From Bin55 sp965199895 (GTDB lineage Bacteria > Pseudomonadota > Gammaproteobacteria > Pseudomonadales > Azotimanducaceae): a stretch of DNA of 64,000 nucleotides. Both the position numbers and the translations under genes were made by a program. The notes beneath the pieces were generated by a model. The model did no database searches. It was not told the DNA's origin and was given only the letters and a program-made list of their open reading frames with translations. This document shows, piece by piece, positions 46,500-55,563 of the stretch. How positions within the stretch are numbered: position 1 is the stretch's first letter; each line of letters opens with the position of its first letter. The DNA is taken from NCBI GenBank assembly GCA_965199895.1, contig CBDATJ010000015.1:1-64000 (forward strand), read 5' to 3'.

Positions 46500-49400
46500 A
46501 TGCGCTTAAAGAGTCTCAAGCTTGCAGGGTTTAAGTCGTTTGTTGAGCCAACGACCATTGACTTTCCTCACAACCTCACAGTTTTAGTTGGACCCAATGG
46601 ATGCGGAAAGTCCAACGTTGTTGATGCTATCCGGTTGGTAATTGGTGAGAGCCAAGCGAGTCATCTCAGGGGAGATTCCTTGTCTGATGTGATTTTCGAT
46701 GGCGCGAAGACTAGAGCTCCACTAGGACTAGCCACGATTGAACTAGTCTTCGATAATAGCGATCACACCATCAAGGGGTCGTACGCTAACTTTACGGAGA
46801 TTTCCATCAAGCGTGAAATTCTTAGAGACTCACCCTCAAAGTTCTACTTGAACGGTAAACGATGCCGTCGCCGCGACATTCAAGATCTTTTTCTTGGTTC
46901 TGGATTTGGAGCTCGAAGTTATTCGGTAGTGGAACAAGGATTTATCGGACGAATTGTTACAGCAAAACCTGATGAATTAAGAGGACATCTAGAAGAAGCG
47001 GCTGGTGTTTCCAAATACCGAGAACGTCGACGTGAAACCGAGCGCAAGATTGCCTCCACTCATGAGAATCTTGAACGTGTGAGAGACCATAGTGCTGAAT
47101 TGTTCCGACAACTCACGCACCTACAACGACAAGCAGCTGAAGCCGCTCGCTATACCCAACTCATGGAGCGACAGCGGGTCACCCAAGCCAAACTGAATGC
47201 GCTAAAAGTAAGGTCCATTCAACATGAGATTGAGGAACAAAAGAACCTTGTGGATGAAGCTTCTTTAGCAGTCAATAGAGTTCAAGCCAGGATTCAGACC
47301 ACTAGAACAGCTATAGACTCATTGAGAGCGGATGAAACTGAAGCAATTGATAACTTTAATGAACGACAGAGTGAGTCGTTCCAAGCTCGCTCTGAACTTT
47401 CTCGACTAGAGGATTTAACCAGACGTAGCTCACAGTTAGTCGAAGACTCAAAAGTAGAGATTGAATCACTAGAAACCCGAATCAAGAAACTTACCCAAGA
47501 TCTAGTTTGTGACCAGAATGCAATTCAAGAGAACCAAAAGAGTTTGGGTAAAGCGGATGCAGAGCGCGATGAGGCTCGGAAACAAGCCGATGCAGTCAAG
47601 GAACGGTTTGAAGCAAAACAGAATGAAGCTAAAGAATGGCAGACACTGTGGAACGAACTGATCACACGAACAAATGAGACGAACAACCAAGTTCAACTCA
47701 AGCAAGATGAGCTAGAACGATCTCGTGAAGAGTTGAAATCGATACGTAGTGCCAGTGAACAACTCAAAGGAATCATCGAACAGGAACTCGTTTTGGACGA
47801 TGTTGAACCGATGCAGCAACGTCTCACCAAGATGCAAGATAGTCTGGGAGAAGCACTTGAAAAGGCGAGCGAACTTGAACACAACCTTCAATTACTTGAA
47901 ACTCAAGACTCTCAAGACGATGCACAACGTAACAGTTTGGAAGAGAGAATTCGAGAAGTTCGAGATGAGCGAAGCGCTTTAGCTGCAAAGTTAGACTCAG
48001 AGTTGAGCAGGGTACAAGATCAAGATTCCCAAAGCGAACGACTGAGCAAGCTCTTGGAACATCCCCGCGTTGCTGAGAGCATCGAAATTCAACTAGGATG
48101 GGAGCGTGCAACTGAAGTAGTGTTGGGAGACTATCTCAAAGGATTAGTCGTATCCAGTCTGACGACTGAAGTGGAAAAGATTAAAGAGGAACAACCCACT
48201 GATTTGGTGTTAGCAGAGAAAAGCCAAACTGAAGATCTAGATGAATCCTCATTACTGACTGCGATTACCAAGGGACGAGAATTTGTTGGGGCTCTTTCGA
48301 TGTTTTCAGGTGTCTACAGAGCAGAGACTCTTGATGAAGCCCTGAATCGACGGCTATCTCTACAACCTTACGAGAGTGTGATCACTAAAAGTGGAGTTTG
48401 GATAGGCAAAAGTTGGATTAAATTTGGACTGAAGCAGTCCACTGAATCAACAGTATTCGAAAAACAAGCCGAACTCGAACGATTAGAGACTAAGTTGGAA
48501 GATCTGGAGTCCCGCTATCAAGGAGTGTTAGCACGAATTTCACAGCGTACCAAGAGAAAAGCTCAACTTCGCGAACAAAGTCGACTCGCTCAAGAGAGTA
48601 TCAGTTCTGATAGTGAGTGGATTTCGGAATTTAGCTCACAGATCGAGCGAAAACGCTATGAGTTTCGAGAGTTCACGACTCAGCGAGAGCGTGCACTAGA
48701 AGAGTCTATCAGTCACCAAGAACGGCATACCGAACTTGCTTCAAGGATTGAGGACCACGAAAGGACGATTCCTGAACTATTGAATGCTCAAGAAGAGCTA
48801 GGTGACCTGCGTACACGCTTACAAAAACAGGAACAGGAAAACAATCAAGCCCTTGAGGATACTCTGCAAGAGGAACGAAGCTTACGCAATGAGTTTCACC
48901 AGCTTGATCTTCAGGTTAATGATCTGAGAGCCAAACAAGAATCAATTTCCCGTGACAGTGAAAGAAACCAAGAGGAGCTCGAAAGATCCAGAAAACGACT
49001 CACCTTGCTCTCTGAAGTGGTCAAGGATGAACAGAATAAGTTGCAAACTCTCGAGCAAGAGAGAGATCAAGCGGTTCAAATCGTAGCATCAGCTGAAGAA
49101 AGATTGACTAAATTACGAGCTGAGCGAGATCGATTAACTCATCAAGTCCGCGAACAGAGCGCATTGGAATCTCGTCAACAGATCGAATTGGAGGGTACTC
49201 AACAAAAGCTAGGTCAGGAGCGGGAAGCACACATTAAGCTCACATCACAAGAAGACCATTTGATGTCTCAATTTCATCAAACCGAGTACAACTTTGACCA
49301 AGCGAACGAACTCATTCAACCCAGCGACACAGAAGACGCACTCAATAGGACACTATCCAGACTTCACAATCGAATTGAAAAACTCGGCGGAGTCAACCTT

Positions 49401-49973
49401 GCTGCTGAACGTGATCTTCAACTACGCAGTGAAGAACACAAAACCTATGAGTCTCGAATCAAAGACTTAGAAATCTCCCAAGAAACTCTACAACAAGCCA
49501 TTGAAAAAATCGATCAAGAAACCACCAAACTGTTTACCGATACTTTGCGGAAAGCAAATGAGAGATTTCAGGTGCTGTTTGCGAAGTTGTTTGGCGGTGG
49601 AGAAGCCCAATTGGTGCTCACTGACAAAGACCCACTAGTCTCGGGGGTAACGATGAAAATTCAACCTCCGGGCAAGCAAAACAAAAACGTGAGTCAACTG
49701 TCTTTGGGTGAGAAAGCTATGTCGGCCCTTGCCTTTACTTTTGCAATGTTTGAGCTGAACCCAAGTCCCTTGTGTGTACTTGATGAGGTTGATGCTCCTC
49801 TGGATGCGAGTAATGTTTCGCGGTTTGCAAACATGATTAAAGAGATGTCAACTTCTATTCAGTTTTTGGTAATTTCGCATAGTCGTGGTACAATGCAGTC
49901 AGCAGAGTCGCTCATTGGGATAACGATGCAGGAAGCTGGAGTATCCCAACTGATTTCGGTGAACCTAAACTAA
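46500..49973 (+). CDS. smc: Chromosome segregation protein SMC
   Basis: ATPase that extrudes and organises chromosomal DNA with ScpA/ScpB. 1157 residues: Walker A GPNGCGKS (31-38), N-terminal coiled coil (about 165-500), a hinge (about 510-640, LEHPRVAESIEIQLGWE, VVLGDYLKGLVV), C-terminal coiled coil (about 660-1000), signature LSLGEKAMSALAF (from 1067) and Walker B LCVLDEVDAPLD (Asp1095, Glu1096). It replaces the enteric MukB. Close to zipA and ligA, the order seen in pseudomonads. No strong ribosome site precedes the ATG. Confidence 0.97.
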   Translation: MRLKSLKLAGFKSFVEPTTIDFPHNLTVLVGPNGCGKSNVVDAIRLVIGESQASHLRGDSLSDVIFDGAKTRAPLGLATIELVFDNSDHTIKGSYANFTEISIKREILRDSPSKFYLNGKRCRRRDIQDLFLGSGFGARSYSVVEQGFIGRIVTAKPDELRGHLEEAAGVSKYRERRRETERKIASTHENLERVRDHSAELFRQLTHLQRQAAEAARYTQLMERQRVTQAKLNALKVRSIQHEIEEQKNLVDEASLAVNRVQARIQTTRTAIDSLRADETEAIDNFNERQSESFQARSELSRLEDLTRRSSQLVEDSKVEIESLETRIKKLTQDLVCDQNAIQENQKSLGKADAERDEARKQADAVKERFEAKQNEAKEWQTLWNELITRTNETNNQVQLKQDELERSREELKSIRSASEQLKGIIEQELVLDDVEPMQQRLTKMQDSLGEALEKASELEHNLQLLETQDSQDDAQRNSLEERIREVRDERSALAAKLDSELSRVQDQDSQSERLSKLLEHPRVAESIEIQLGWERATEVVLGDYLKGLVVSSLTTEVEKIKEEQPTDLVLAEKSQTEDLDESSLLTAITKGREFVGALSMFSGVYRAETLDEALNRRLSLQPYESVITKSGVWIGKSWIKFGLKQSTESTVFEKQAELERLETKLEDLESRYQGVLARISQRTKRKAQLREQSRLAQESISSDSEWISEFSSQIERKRYEFREFTTQRERALEESISHQERHTELASRIEDHERTIPELLNAQEELGDLRTRLQKQEQENNQALEDTLQEERSLRNEFHQLDLQVNDLRAKQESISRDSERNQEELERSRKRLTLLSEVVKDEQNKLQTLEQERDQAVQIVASAEERLTKLRAERDRLTHQVREQSALESRQQIELEGTQQKLGQEREAHIKLTSQEDHLMSQFHQTEYNFDQANELIQPSDTEDALNRTLSRLHNRIEKLGGVNLAAERDLQLRSEEHKTYESRIKDLEISQETLQQAIEKIDQETTKLFTDTLRKANERFQVLFAKLFGGGEAQLVLTDKDPLVSGVTMKIQPPGKQNKNVSQLSLGEKAMSALAFTFAMFELNPSPLCVLDEVDAPLDASNVSRFANMIKEMSTSIQFLVISHSRGTMQSAESLIGITMQEAGVSQLISVNLN

Positions 49974-50030
49974 GGAGTAGGTTCAGCTAAGTTGGTAGAC
50001 TCAAATTGCTGTAAATTGGGAGTAAGAGAA

Positions 50031-51335
50031 ATGGACTTCTCGGTAGGAATAATAGTAACTGTCTCAATCTGTGTCCTTGTTGTGACCGTATTGGGATATG
50101 GTTTGTTTTTGAATCGACGACAAGCGAAATTGAATCGCGAAGGTCGATTAACGCCTGGGGGCATCGGTGCTCCAGGTGTGGAAAAAGGCTCAAAGTACTC
50201 AAGTAAGTCTGCGGTCAAACGCGAAGATCTAGCTGAGATTCTTCTGGGAGCAGAAGAATCCAGCAACAGAAAGTCGAGTCGATCTAGTACGGGTAAACAG
50301 AAATCTCGTTCACCATCATCCCGACGGAAATCACCGAATGGGGGTAGTTCTGTTTCTAAACAAACCCAAACAGATGTCAGTCCTTCGGGGGAAGAATCGT
50401 TGTTTAGTTCGATGGGTGTAGACACCAACGGATTTGTGAAAGGAGAGGCAATTCTGAAACACGAGATTAAGCCTCGGCATTCACCACCGAGTGCTCCGAT
50501 GAGTGTCAAATCAAGTTCTGGTATGGTGTCACCTTCGGTGGCAACGACGATAAAGGACACATCACCACCTATTAACTCGCTCAATCCGTGCGCGCGAGTC
50601 AATCCTAAAGGTACTGCCTCCCCCAGAGTGGAGAAAATCATGACTCAGGCAAAGAAAAAACGAAATGAGCCCACAGTCATGATTCGTTCTGCAGAGTCTG
50701 AGCAACCAGCCCAAATTTCTAAACCTAATCTCAGGGCACAACCACTGAAGCCGGAGATACGGCTCAGTGAACCTGCGACACATAGTCAGCTCAAACCCTT
50801 AGACCGCAAACCACCATCAAGGAAAGATTCTCAGCCATCTGCTATGCAAAAGAAGCACTCTAACTGGAGGAAAAATTTGGGTTCAACAGAGAATCAACCC
50901 TCTCCGCAAGTTGGTGTAGAAGATTTCTTGATCTTAACGGTTGCGGGTAAGCACGATACCGCGTTTCCGCTTAGAGAAGTTGCTCGTTTTTTGGTTGATC
51001 GTGGGTTGATTCTCGAAGAGAATGGTCTATTTTGTCTTCGGGATAAGGTCACAAAAGAGGTGGCCTTTAAGGTTGCAGACGTATTCTCCCCTGGCTTCTT
51101 TGATCGTACCAAGATGGAACACTACTGCACTTCAGGACTCACATTTGTGATGTGCTTGGAGCAAGTAGTCAATCCACACAACACCTTTGAGCAAATGTTT
51201 GCGATGACCAACGAATGTGCCAAGTGCTTCGACGGAGTGGTTCAAGATGACAACTTCACTACCTTGAGCAATCAAACTATTTCACACTTTAGAAGTCGAG
51301 TCGCGGACGTAAGAAGAAAGAAAATGTCCAGGTAG
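50031..51335 (+). CDS. zipA: Cell division protein ZipA
   Basis: Anchors the FtsZ ring to the inner membrane. 434 residues from ATG 50031, chosen over an in-frame start at 49992 because GGGAG/AAGAG lies just upstream and the protein then opens with the anchor helix (MDFSVGIIVTVSICVLVVTV). A long, basic, Ser/Pro-rich linker follows (about 60-295) and then the FtsZ-binding domain (about 300-434, ILTVAGKHDTAFPLREVARF, LTFVMCLEQVVNPHNTFEQM). ZipA is confined to gammaproteobacteria. It sits between smc and ligA. Confidence 0.9.
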   Translation: MDFSVGIIVTVSICVLVVTVLGYGLFLNRRQAKLNREGRLTPGGIGAPGVEKGSKYSSKSAVKREDLAEILLGAEESSNRKSSRSSTGKQKSRSPSSRRKSPNGGSSVSKQTQTDVSPSGEESLFSSMGVDTNGFVKGEAILKHEIKPRHSPPSAPMSVKSSSGMVSPSVATTIKDTSPPINSLNPCARVNPKGTASPRVEKIMTQAKKKRNEPTVMIRSAESEQPAQISKPNLRAQPLKPEIRLSEPATHSQLKPLDRKPPSRKDSQPSAMQKKHSNWRKNLGSTENQPSPQVGVEDFLILTVAGKHDTAFPLREVARFLVDRGLILEENGLFCLRDKVTKEVAFKVADVFSPGFFDRTKMEHYCTSGLTFVMCLEQVVNPHNTFEQMFAMTNECAKCFDGVVQDDNFTTLSNQTISHFRSRVADVRRKKMSR

Positions 51336-51373
51336 CAGTGTCTAAGCAAGCATGAAATGGATAGAGTGATAGG

Positions 51374-53896
51374 TTGACTGAGGCCGAGGCTATCGCAAGG
51401 CTGATCGAATTGCGAGATCAGATTAACTATCACAACTACTGCTATTACAATCTAACGGCTCCAGAGATTCTCGACGCAGAATACGATGCGTTGTACCGAG
51501 AATGTGAGGGTATTGAGCGTCAGTTTCCCAATCTGGTCGATGAGCGATCACCCACTCAGCGGGTGGGTGCGCCACCAGATGAAGCGTTCAGTTCGTTTAC
51601 ACACATGCAACCGATGCTATCGCTAGACAAGTGCACGCAAGTAAAAGAAATTGAGAACTGGATTGCTCGGAACGAAAAATTACTTGACCGATCACTACAA
51701 GGGTTTGTGTGTGAGCCCAAGATTGATGGTATCGCTGTCTCTCTGCATTATCGAGAGGGTTTATTTGAGCGAGCGGTGACTAGAGGGGACGGAGTTCAAG
51801 GTGAAGACATTACTCCCAATGTCAAAACGATCAAGTCCGTTCCGTTGGAATTGAGGGGTACCGATCATCCAGAATTTGTTGAGATTCGAGGAGAGGCGTA
51901 CATTCCTCTGAAAGAATTCAATGAATACAACGATAAAGCGCAAAAGAGTAAAGGTAAAGTCAAAGAAATGCTCAATCCTCGAAACGGTGCGGCCGGCAGT
52001 CTGAGGCAGAAAGACCCTCAGATCACTGCAAAACGACCACTGACGCTCTACTGCTATGCCCTAGGTTACCACAGTGATGATTTCGATGTTGAAAAGCATC
52101 AGCATGCGATTGAAAAATTTAAAGAATGGGGATGCAGAGTCAACCCAGAGATTAGTGTAGCTGAAGATTTGGATCAGTGTGCTGAATTCATCAAGCACAT
52201 TGAAGAAAACCGATCTGAATTGAGCTATGAAATCGATGGAGTGGTCATCAAGGTTGACGATCTAGCTGATCAACGAGATTTGGGAAGTTTGTCCCGACAG
52301 CCTAGATGGGCGATTGCTTTTAAATATCCAGCAAGTGAAGTTTCAACTACGTTACACAGTGTGGATTGGCAAGTGGGTAGAACAGGAGTGTTGACTCCTG
52401 TCGCACGATTAAAGCCTGTACCCGTTGCGGGAGTTACCGTTTCAAATGCGACTTTGCACAACTTTGATGAAATTCAAAGGCTAGAGTTAACCCTGGGTTC
52501 AGAAGTGGTGATTCGACGTGCGGGTGATGTCATTCCTCAGGTGGTTCGAGTGGTCAAACAAGGTGAAGGAACGATACGAGTACCAACCGAGTGTCCGGTT
52601 TGTCAAGGAACTGTTGAGAATGATCCGCAAGGCGTAGCCATTCGTTGTACGAACCGATTGAATTGTCCGGCACAGCTCAAAGAGGCAATAAGACACTTTG
52701 CTTCAAAGGGTGCGATGGATATCGATGGATTGGGAGATCAGTATGTCGATCTTTTCGTATCAATGGGATTAGTTAATAGCCCTGTGGATCTCTATATCGC
52801 TGATGTTGAAGCATACCTGGGTGTTGAACGCAAAAGAGGTCGCTCTCAAGCGCGAATCGATAGCGTGCGAAAAGAAGTTGAAAAGTATGCACTCAAAATT
52901 TTGTTGAGGGATCTACGGCTGAAGTCTTTCCAAGCTGGCATGATTGATAAGGTAGTCACCAAATTTTCGACTATTCATGCCTTGGTTCACGCAACTGTTG
53001 ACACGATCCATACTGAAGTCGAGAAAATGACAACCAATCTTGCAAATCAATTGGTTGAGAGTTTGAAAGATAAATTCGCTGAGTGTGAGTCTAGTGAGTC
53101 TATTGACGAAGCAATCAAGCACTACCGTCAAATGGGGGTTGCTCGCTATCTACGAGAACTCAAAATGCCTGGTATTCCTCGTACAGTAGGAGTGACTCTA
53201 GTTGAACAATTTGCAACACTAAACAATCTGCTGAACGCTTCCCTTGAAGACATTCAAAACATGGGTGTATTTAGTGACATTCAATCACACATCATCTACG
53301 GCACTCTCTCTGACAAAGTAGCTAATTTCGAGCGACTGGGCGAAGAGAATGCCTTTAAGCTAATAGAGAGTATCAAAGCAAGTAAATCCACGACTTTTGC
53401 TCGGTTTATTTTTGCCCTGGGTATCCCTCACGTGGGAGAAACCACAGCCCGAAATCTCGCAAAAAAGTTTAAAACCCTGGATCGATTATTGGAAGCTAAT
53501 CAAGAAGACCTCGAAACCATCGAAGACGTGGGCAAAATTGTCGCTGCAAGCATTAGATCATTCTTTGATCAGCAAGGTAATCGAGACTTAGCTTACGCCC
53601 TGCTGGATCAAGGGATTCATTGGCCAGTAGAAGAACAACCCGAACACTTACCACTAGAAAACCAATCATGGTTAGTCACCGGAAAGCTAAACCATTTCTC
53701 CAGGACAGAGGCTACCAAAAAACTACTTAGCTTGGGAGCTAAAGTTGTCAATTCGGTTTCAAAGAACACAACGTGTGTAGTGGTGGGAGAATCCCCGGGA
53801 AGCAAGAAATTAACCCAAATCCAAGAGTTGGGTATCTCTACCCAAACCGAGGAAGAATTTAGAATCTTTCTCTTTGAATTTGAGTCACAATATTGA
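51374..53896 (+). CDS. ligA: NAD+-dependent DNA ligase with expanded HhH region
   Basis: Seals nicks in DNA. Domain Ia (YYNLTAPEILDAEYDAL), adenylation core with nucleophile Lys116 (CEPKIDG), OB fold (GRTGVLTPVARLKPV), zinc finger (Cys407, 410, 425, 431), HhH region, and BRCT domain (about 762-840). It is 840 residues against 671 in E. coli. The surplus of about 169 lies between VNSPVDLYIADVE and the normal FERLGEENAFKLIESIKAS. It looks like two more copies of an approximately 85-residue HhH unit. It starts at TTG (51374), shortly after zipA. Confidence 0.95.
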   Translation: MTEAEAIARLIELRDQINYHNYCYYNLTAPEILDAEYDALYRECEGIERQFPNLVDERSPTQRVGAPPDEAFSSFTHMQPMLSLDKCTQVKEIENWIARNEKLLDRSLQGFVCEPKIDGIAVSLHYREGLFERAVTRGDGVQGEDITPNVKTIKSVPLELRGTDHPEFVEIRGEAYIPLKEFNEYNDKAQKSKGKVKEMLNPRNGAAGSLRQKDPQITAKRPLTLYCYALGYHSDDFDVEKHQHAIEKFKEWGCRVNPEISVAEDLDQCAEFIKHIEENRSELSYEIDGVVIKVDDLADQRDLGSLSRQPRWAIAFKYPASEVSTTLHSVDWQVGRTGVLTPVARLKPVPVAGVTVSNATLHNFDEIQRLELTLGSEVVIRRAGDVIPQVVRVVKQGEGTIRVPTECPVCQGTVENDPQGVAIRCTNRLNCPAQLKEAIRHFASKGAMDIDGLGDQYVDLFVSMGLVNSPVDLYIADVEAYLGVERKRGRSQARIDSVRKEVEKYALKILLRDLRLKSFQAGMIDKVVTKFSTIHALVHATVDTIHTEVEKMTTNLANQLVESLKDKFAECESSESIDEAIKHYRQMGVARYLRELKMPGIPRTVGVTLVEQFATLNNLLNASLEDIQNMGVFSDIQSHIIYGTLSDKVANFERLGEENAFKLIESIKASKSTTFARFIFALGIPHVGETTARNLAKKFKTLDRLLEANQEDLETIEDVGKIVAASIRSFFDQQGNRDLAYALLDQGIHWPVEEQPEHLPLENQSWLVTGKLNHFSRTEATKKLLSLGAKVVNSVSKNTTCVVVGESPGSKKLTQIQELGISTQTEEEFRIFLFEFESQY

Positions 53897-53992
53897 TCCA
53901 CTTGCTGAACTCATCCAGAGTACTACAGTCCAAAAGTTCACCATCTAGTACGTTCTGAGGAAATAGAGCTAGTCATCAGCTGTTTTTGTTGA

Positions 53993-54038
53993 TTGACTCG
54001 GTTCGATGTTAGTAGCTTAAATTCCATCAAATTGATGG
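53993..54038 (+). promoter_or_regulatory. Promoter and operator-like palindrome of the P450 cluster
   Basis: TTGACT (53993-53998), an 18-base spacer and TTAAAT (54017-54022) form a plausible promoter. Immediately after it, CCATCAA-A-TTGATGG (54024-54038) is a perfect 7-base-arm palindrome covering the likely transcription start, a typical repressor position. No regulator gene is adjacent. Confidence 0.5.
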
Positions 54039-54119
54039 TGTGCGAACTGTCACCTAAAATCTCTTTCTAACGAATTCGAAACAGCCTCAATCGCTGCAAA
54101 ACCACGAAGAACCATTGGG

Positions 54120-55454
54120 ATGGAACAAGAAACCATAAATTACCGCGGTCTCACTTTGAAAGAGCGAGTTCCTATATCGAACGAACAGCGCATAGCACCG
54201 TGGGAAATAGATACCGAAGTAGATCCCTATGACCTTCCACTCAGTCAAGTCTGCCCATCGAATCCAAGACTGTTTGAAGCTAGGAAAGCATTCCGGTATT
54301 TTGAGAGACTACGAAAAGAAGATCCCATCCACTATTCAGAGAACAGTATCTACGGACCCTATTGGTCCATCACTTGCTATGATGACATTGTTGCTATCGA
54401 AAAGCAACCTAAGGTCTTTTCTTCAGACTCGAGGTATGGTGGGATGCATCTAGCAAGCGTTCCCTATGTTGACGGTGTTGCAAATGATAGATTGCCGATG
54501 TTCATTCAGATGGATCCTCCCAAACATACTAAACAACGCAGGGTCGTTCAACCACTGTTCCTGCAGAAAGCGCTGCAACCCATAGAAGATCTCATTCGTA
54601 CGAGAGCTATCAACATACTCGATAATCTACCGCTTGATGAAGAGTTCGATTGGGTGTCTAACGTCTCGATTGAACTCACAGCTCAAATGCTGGCAACTCT
54701 GTTCGACATTCCCCAAGAAGATCGTCTGAAATTGATTCATTGGTCCGAATGTATTATTAATGCCAACGAGCCAAAAATGTTCGAAACGCTTGAATATCCG
54801 TTTGATCAGTTGCGGGAGTGCTACGACTATTTCAAAGAGATTTTTGAAGAGAGAAAGAAACTACCAGACGCGGGTCAAGACTTGATCTCCATGCTTGCTC
54901 ACGATTCCACCACACAAGAGTTACCGCCCAATGAGTTTCTTGGGAACATCCTGTTGCTGATTGTTGCGGGGAATGATACTGTACGAAACGCGATATCTGG
55001 TGGAGTTTGTCTGCTGAATGAATTTCCAGACGAGTACACCAGACTCAAAGAGAACCCCCAGTTTGTAAACAGTACGATTCATGAGATCATTCGCATGCAC
55101 TCTCCTGTGGCATACATGGCTCGGACGACGTTAGAAGACACCGAGTACAAAGGTCACATGTTTAAGGAGGGAGACAGGATGGCACTATGGTATATTTCAG
55201 CAAACCGGGATGAAGATGTCTTTGATGATCCGAATACTTTTAAGATTGATCGCCCAAATGCTCGAAGTCACATTGGCTTTGGGTTTGGGATTCATCATTG
55301 TCTCGGTAATAAGTTAGCCGAATTGCAGCTTCGCATTCTCTGGGAAGAAGTACTCAAACGATACGACCGAATCGAAATGGTTGGTGATCCGGTTTATCTG
55401 TGGTCGAGTTTCGTTCATGGTATCACTGAACTACCGGTCCGAATCAAACGTTAA
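54120..55454 (+). CDS. Cytochrome P450, CYP153-like
   Basis: Soluble heme monooxygenase of 444 residues. Heme ligand Cys394 in FGFGIHHCLG, I-helix oxygen-binding AGNDT (283-287), ExxR as EIIR (322-325). WYISANRDEDVF, IDRPNARSHIGFGFGIHHC, and GNKLAELQLRILWEEVLKRYDRIE with a C-terminal FVHGITELPVRIKR strongly recall CYP153, bacterial terminal hydroxylases of medium-chain alkanes and fatty acids. Its ferredoxin and reductase partners are not in the window. It leads a cluster with a ThDP enzyme and an LDH2 dehydrogenase. Assignment to CYP153 itself is by recalled pattern. Confidence 0.88.
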   Translation: MEQETINYRGLTLKERVPISNEQRIAPWEIDTEVDPYDLPLSQVCPSNPRLFEARKAFRYFERLRKEDPIHYSENSIYGPYWSITCYDDIVAIEKQPKVFSSDSRYGGMHLASVPYVDGVANDRLPMFIQMDPPKHTKQRRVVQPLFLQKALQPIEDLIRTRAINILDNLPLDEEFDWVSNVSIELTAQMLATLFDIPQEDRLKLIHWSECIINANEPKMFETLEYPFDQLRECYDYFKEIFEERKKLPDAGQDLISMLAHDSTTQELPPNEFLGNILLLIVAGNDTVRNAISGGVCLLNEFPDEYTRLKENPQFVNSTIHEIIRMHSPVAYMARTTLEDTEYKGHMFKEGDRMALWYISANRDEDVFDDPNTFKIDRPNARSHIGFGFGIHHCLGNKLAELQLRILWEEVLKRYDRIEMVGDPVYLWSSFVHGITELPVRIKR

Positions 55455-55563
55455 CTTCTTCTCATTTCAAAATATGAAACCGCAAAACTTGTCGACATGA
55501 GTCCAGTTGCAGTGGGTAGATTAACCGCTCATTTGAACCGTTCATAGTAGTACAGCCGTCATC

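Noticed and set aside
49970..50641. A 223-codon open frame on the - strand opposite zipA
   Set aside because: Shadow of the low-complexity Ser/Pro-rich linker of ZipA; no domain or ribosome-site support.
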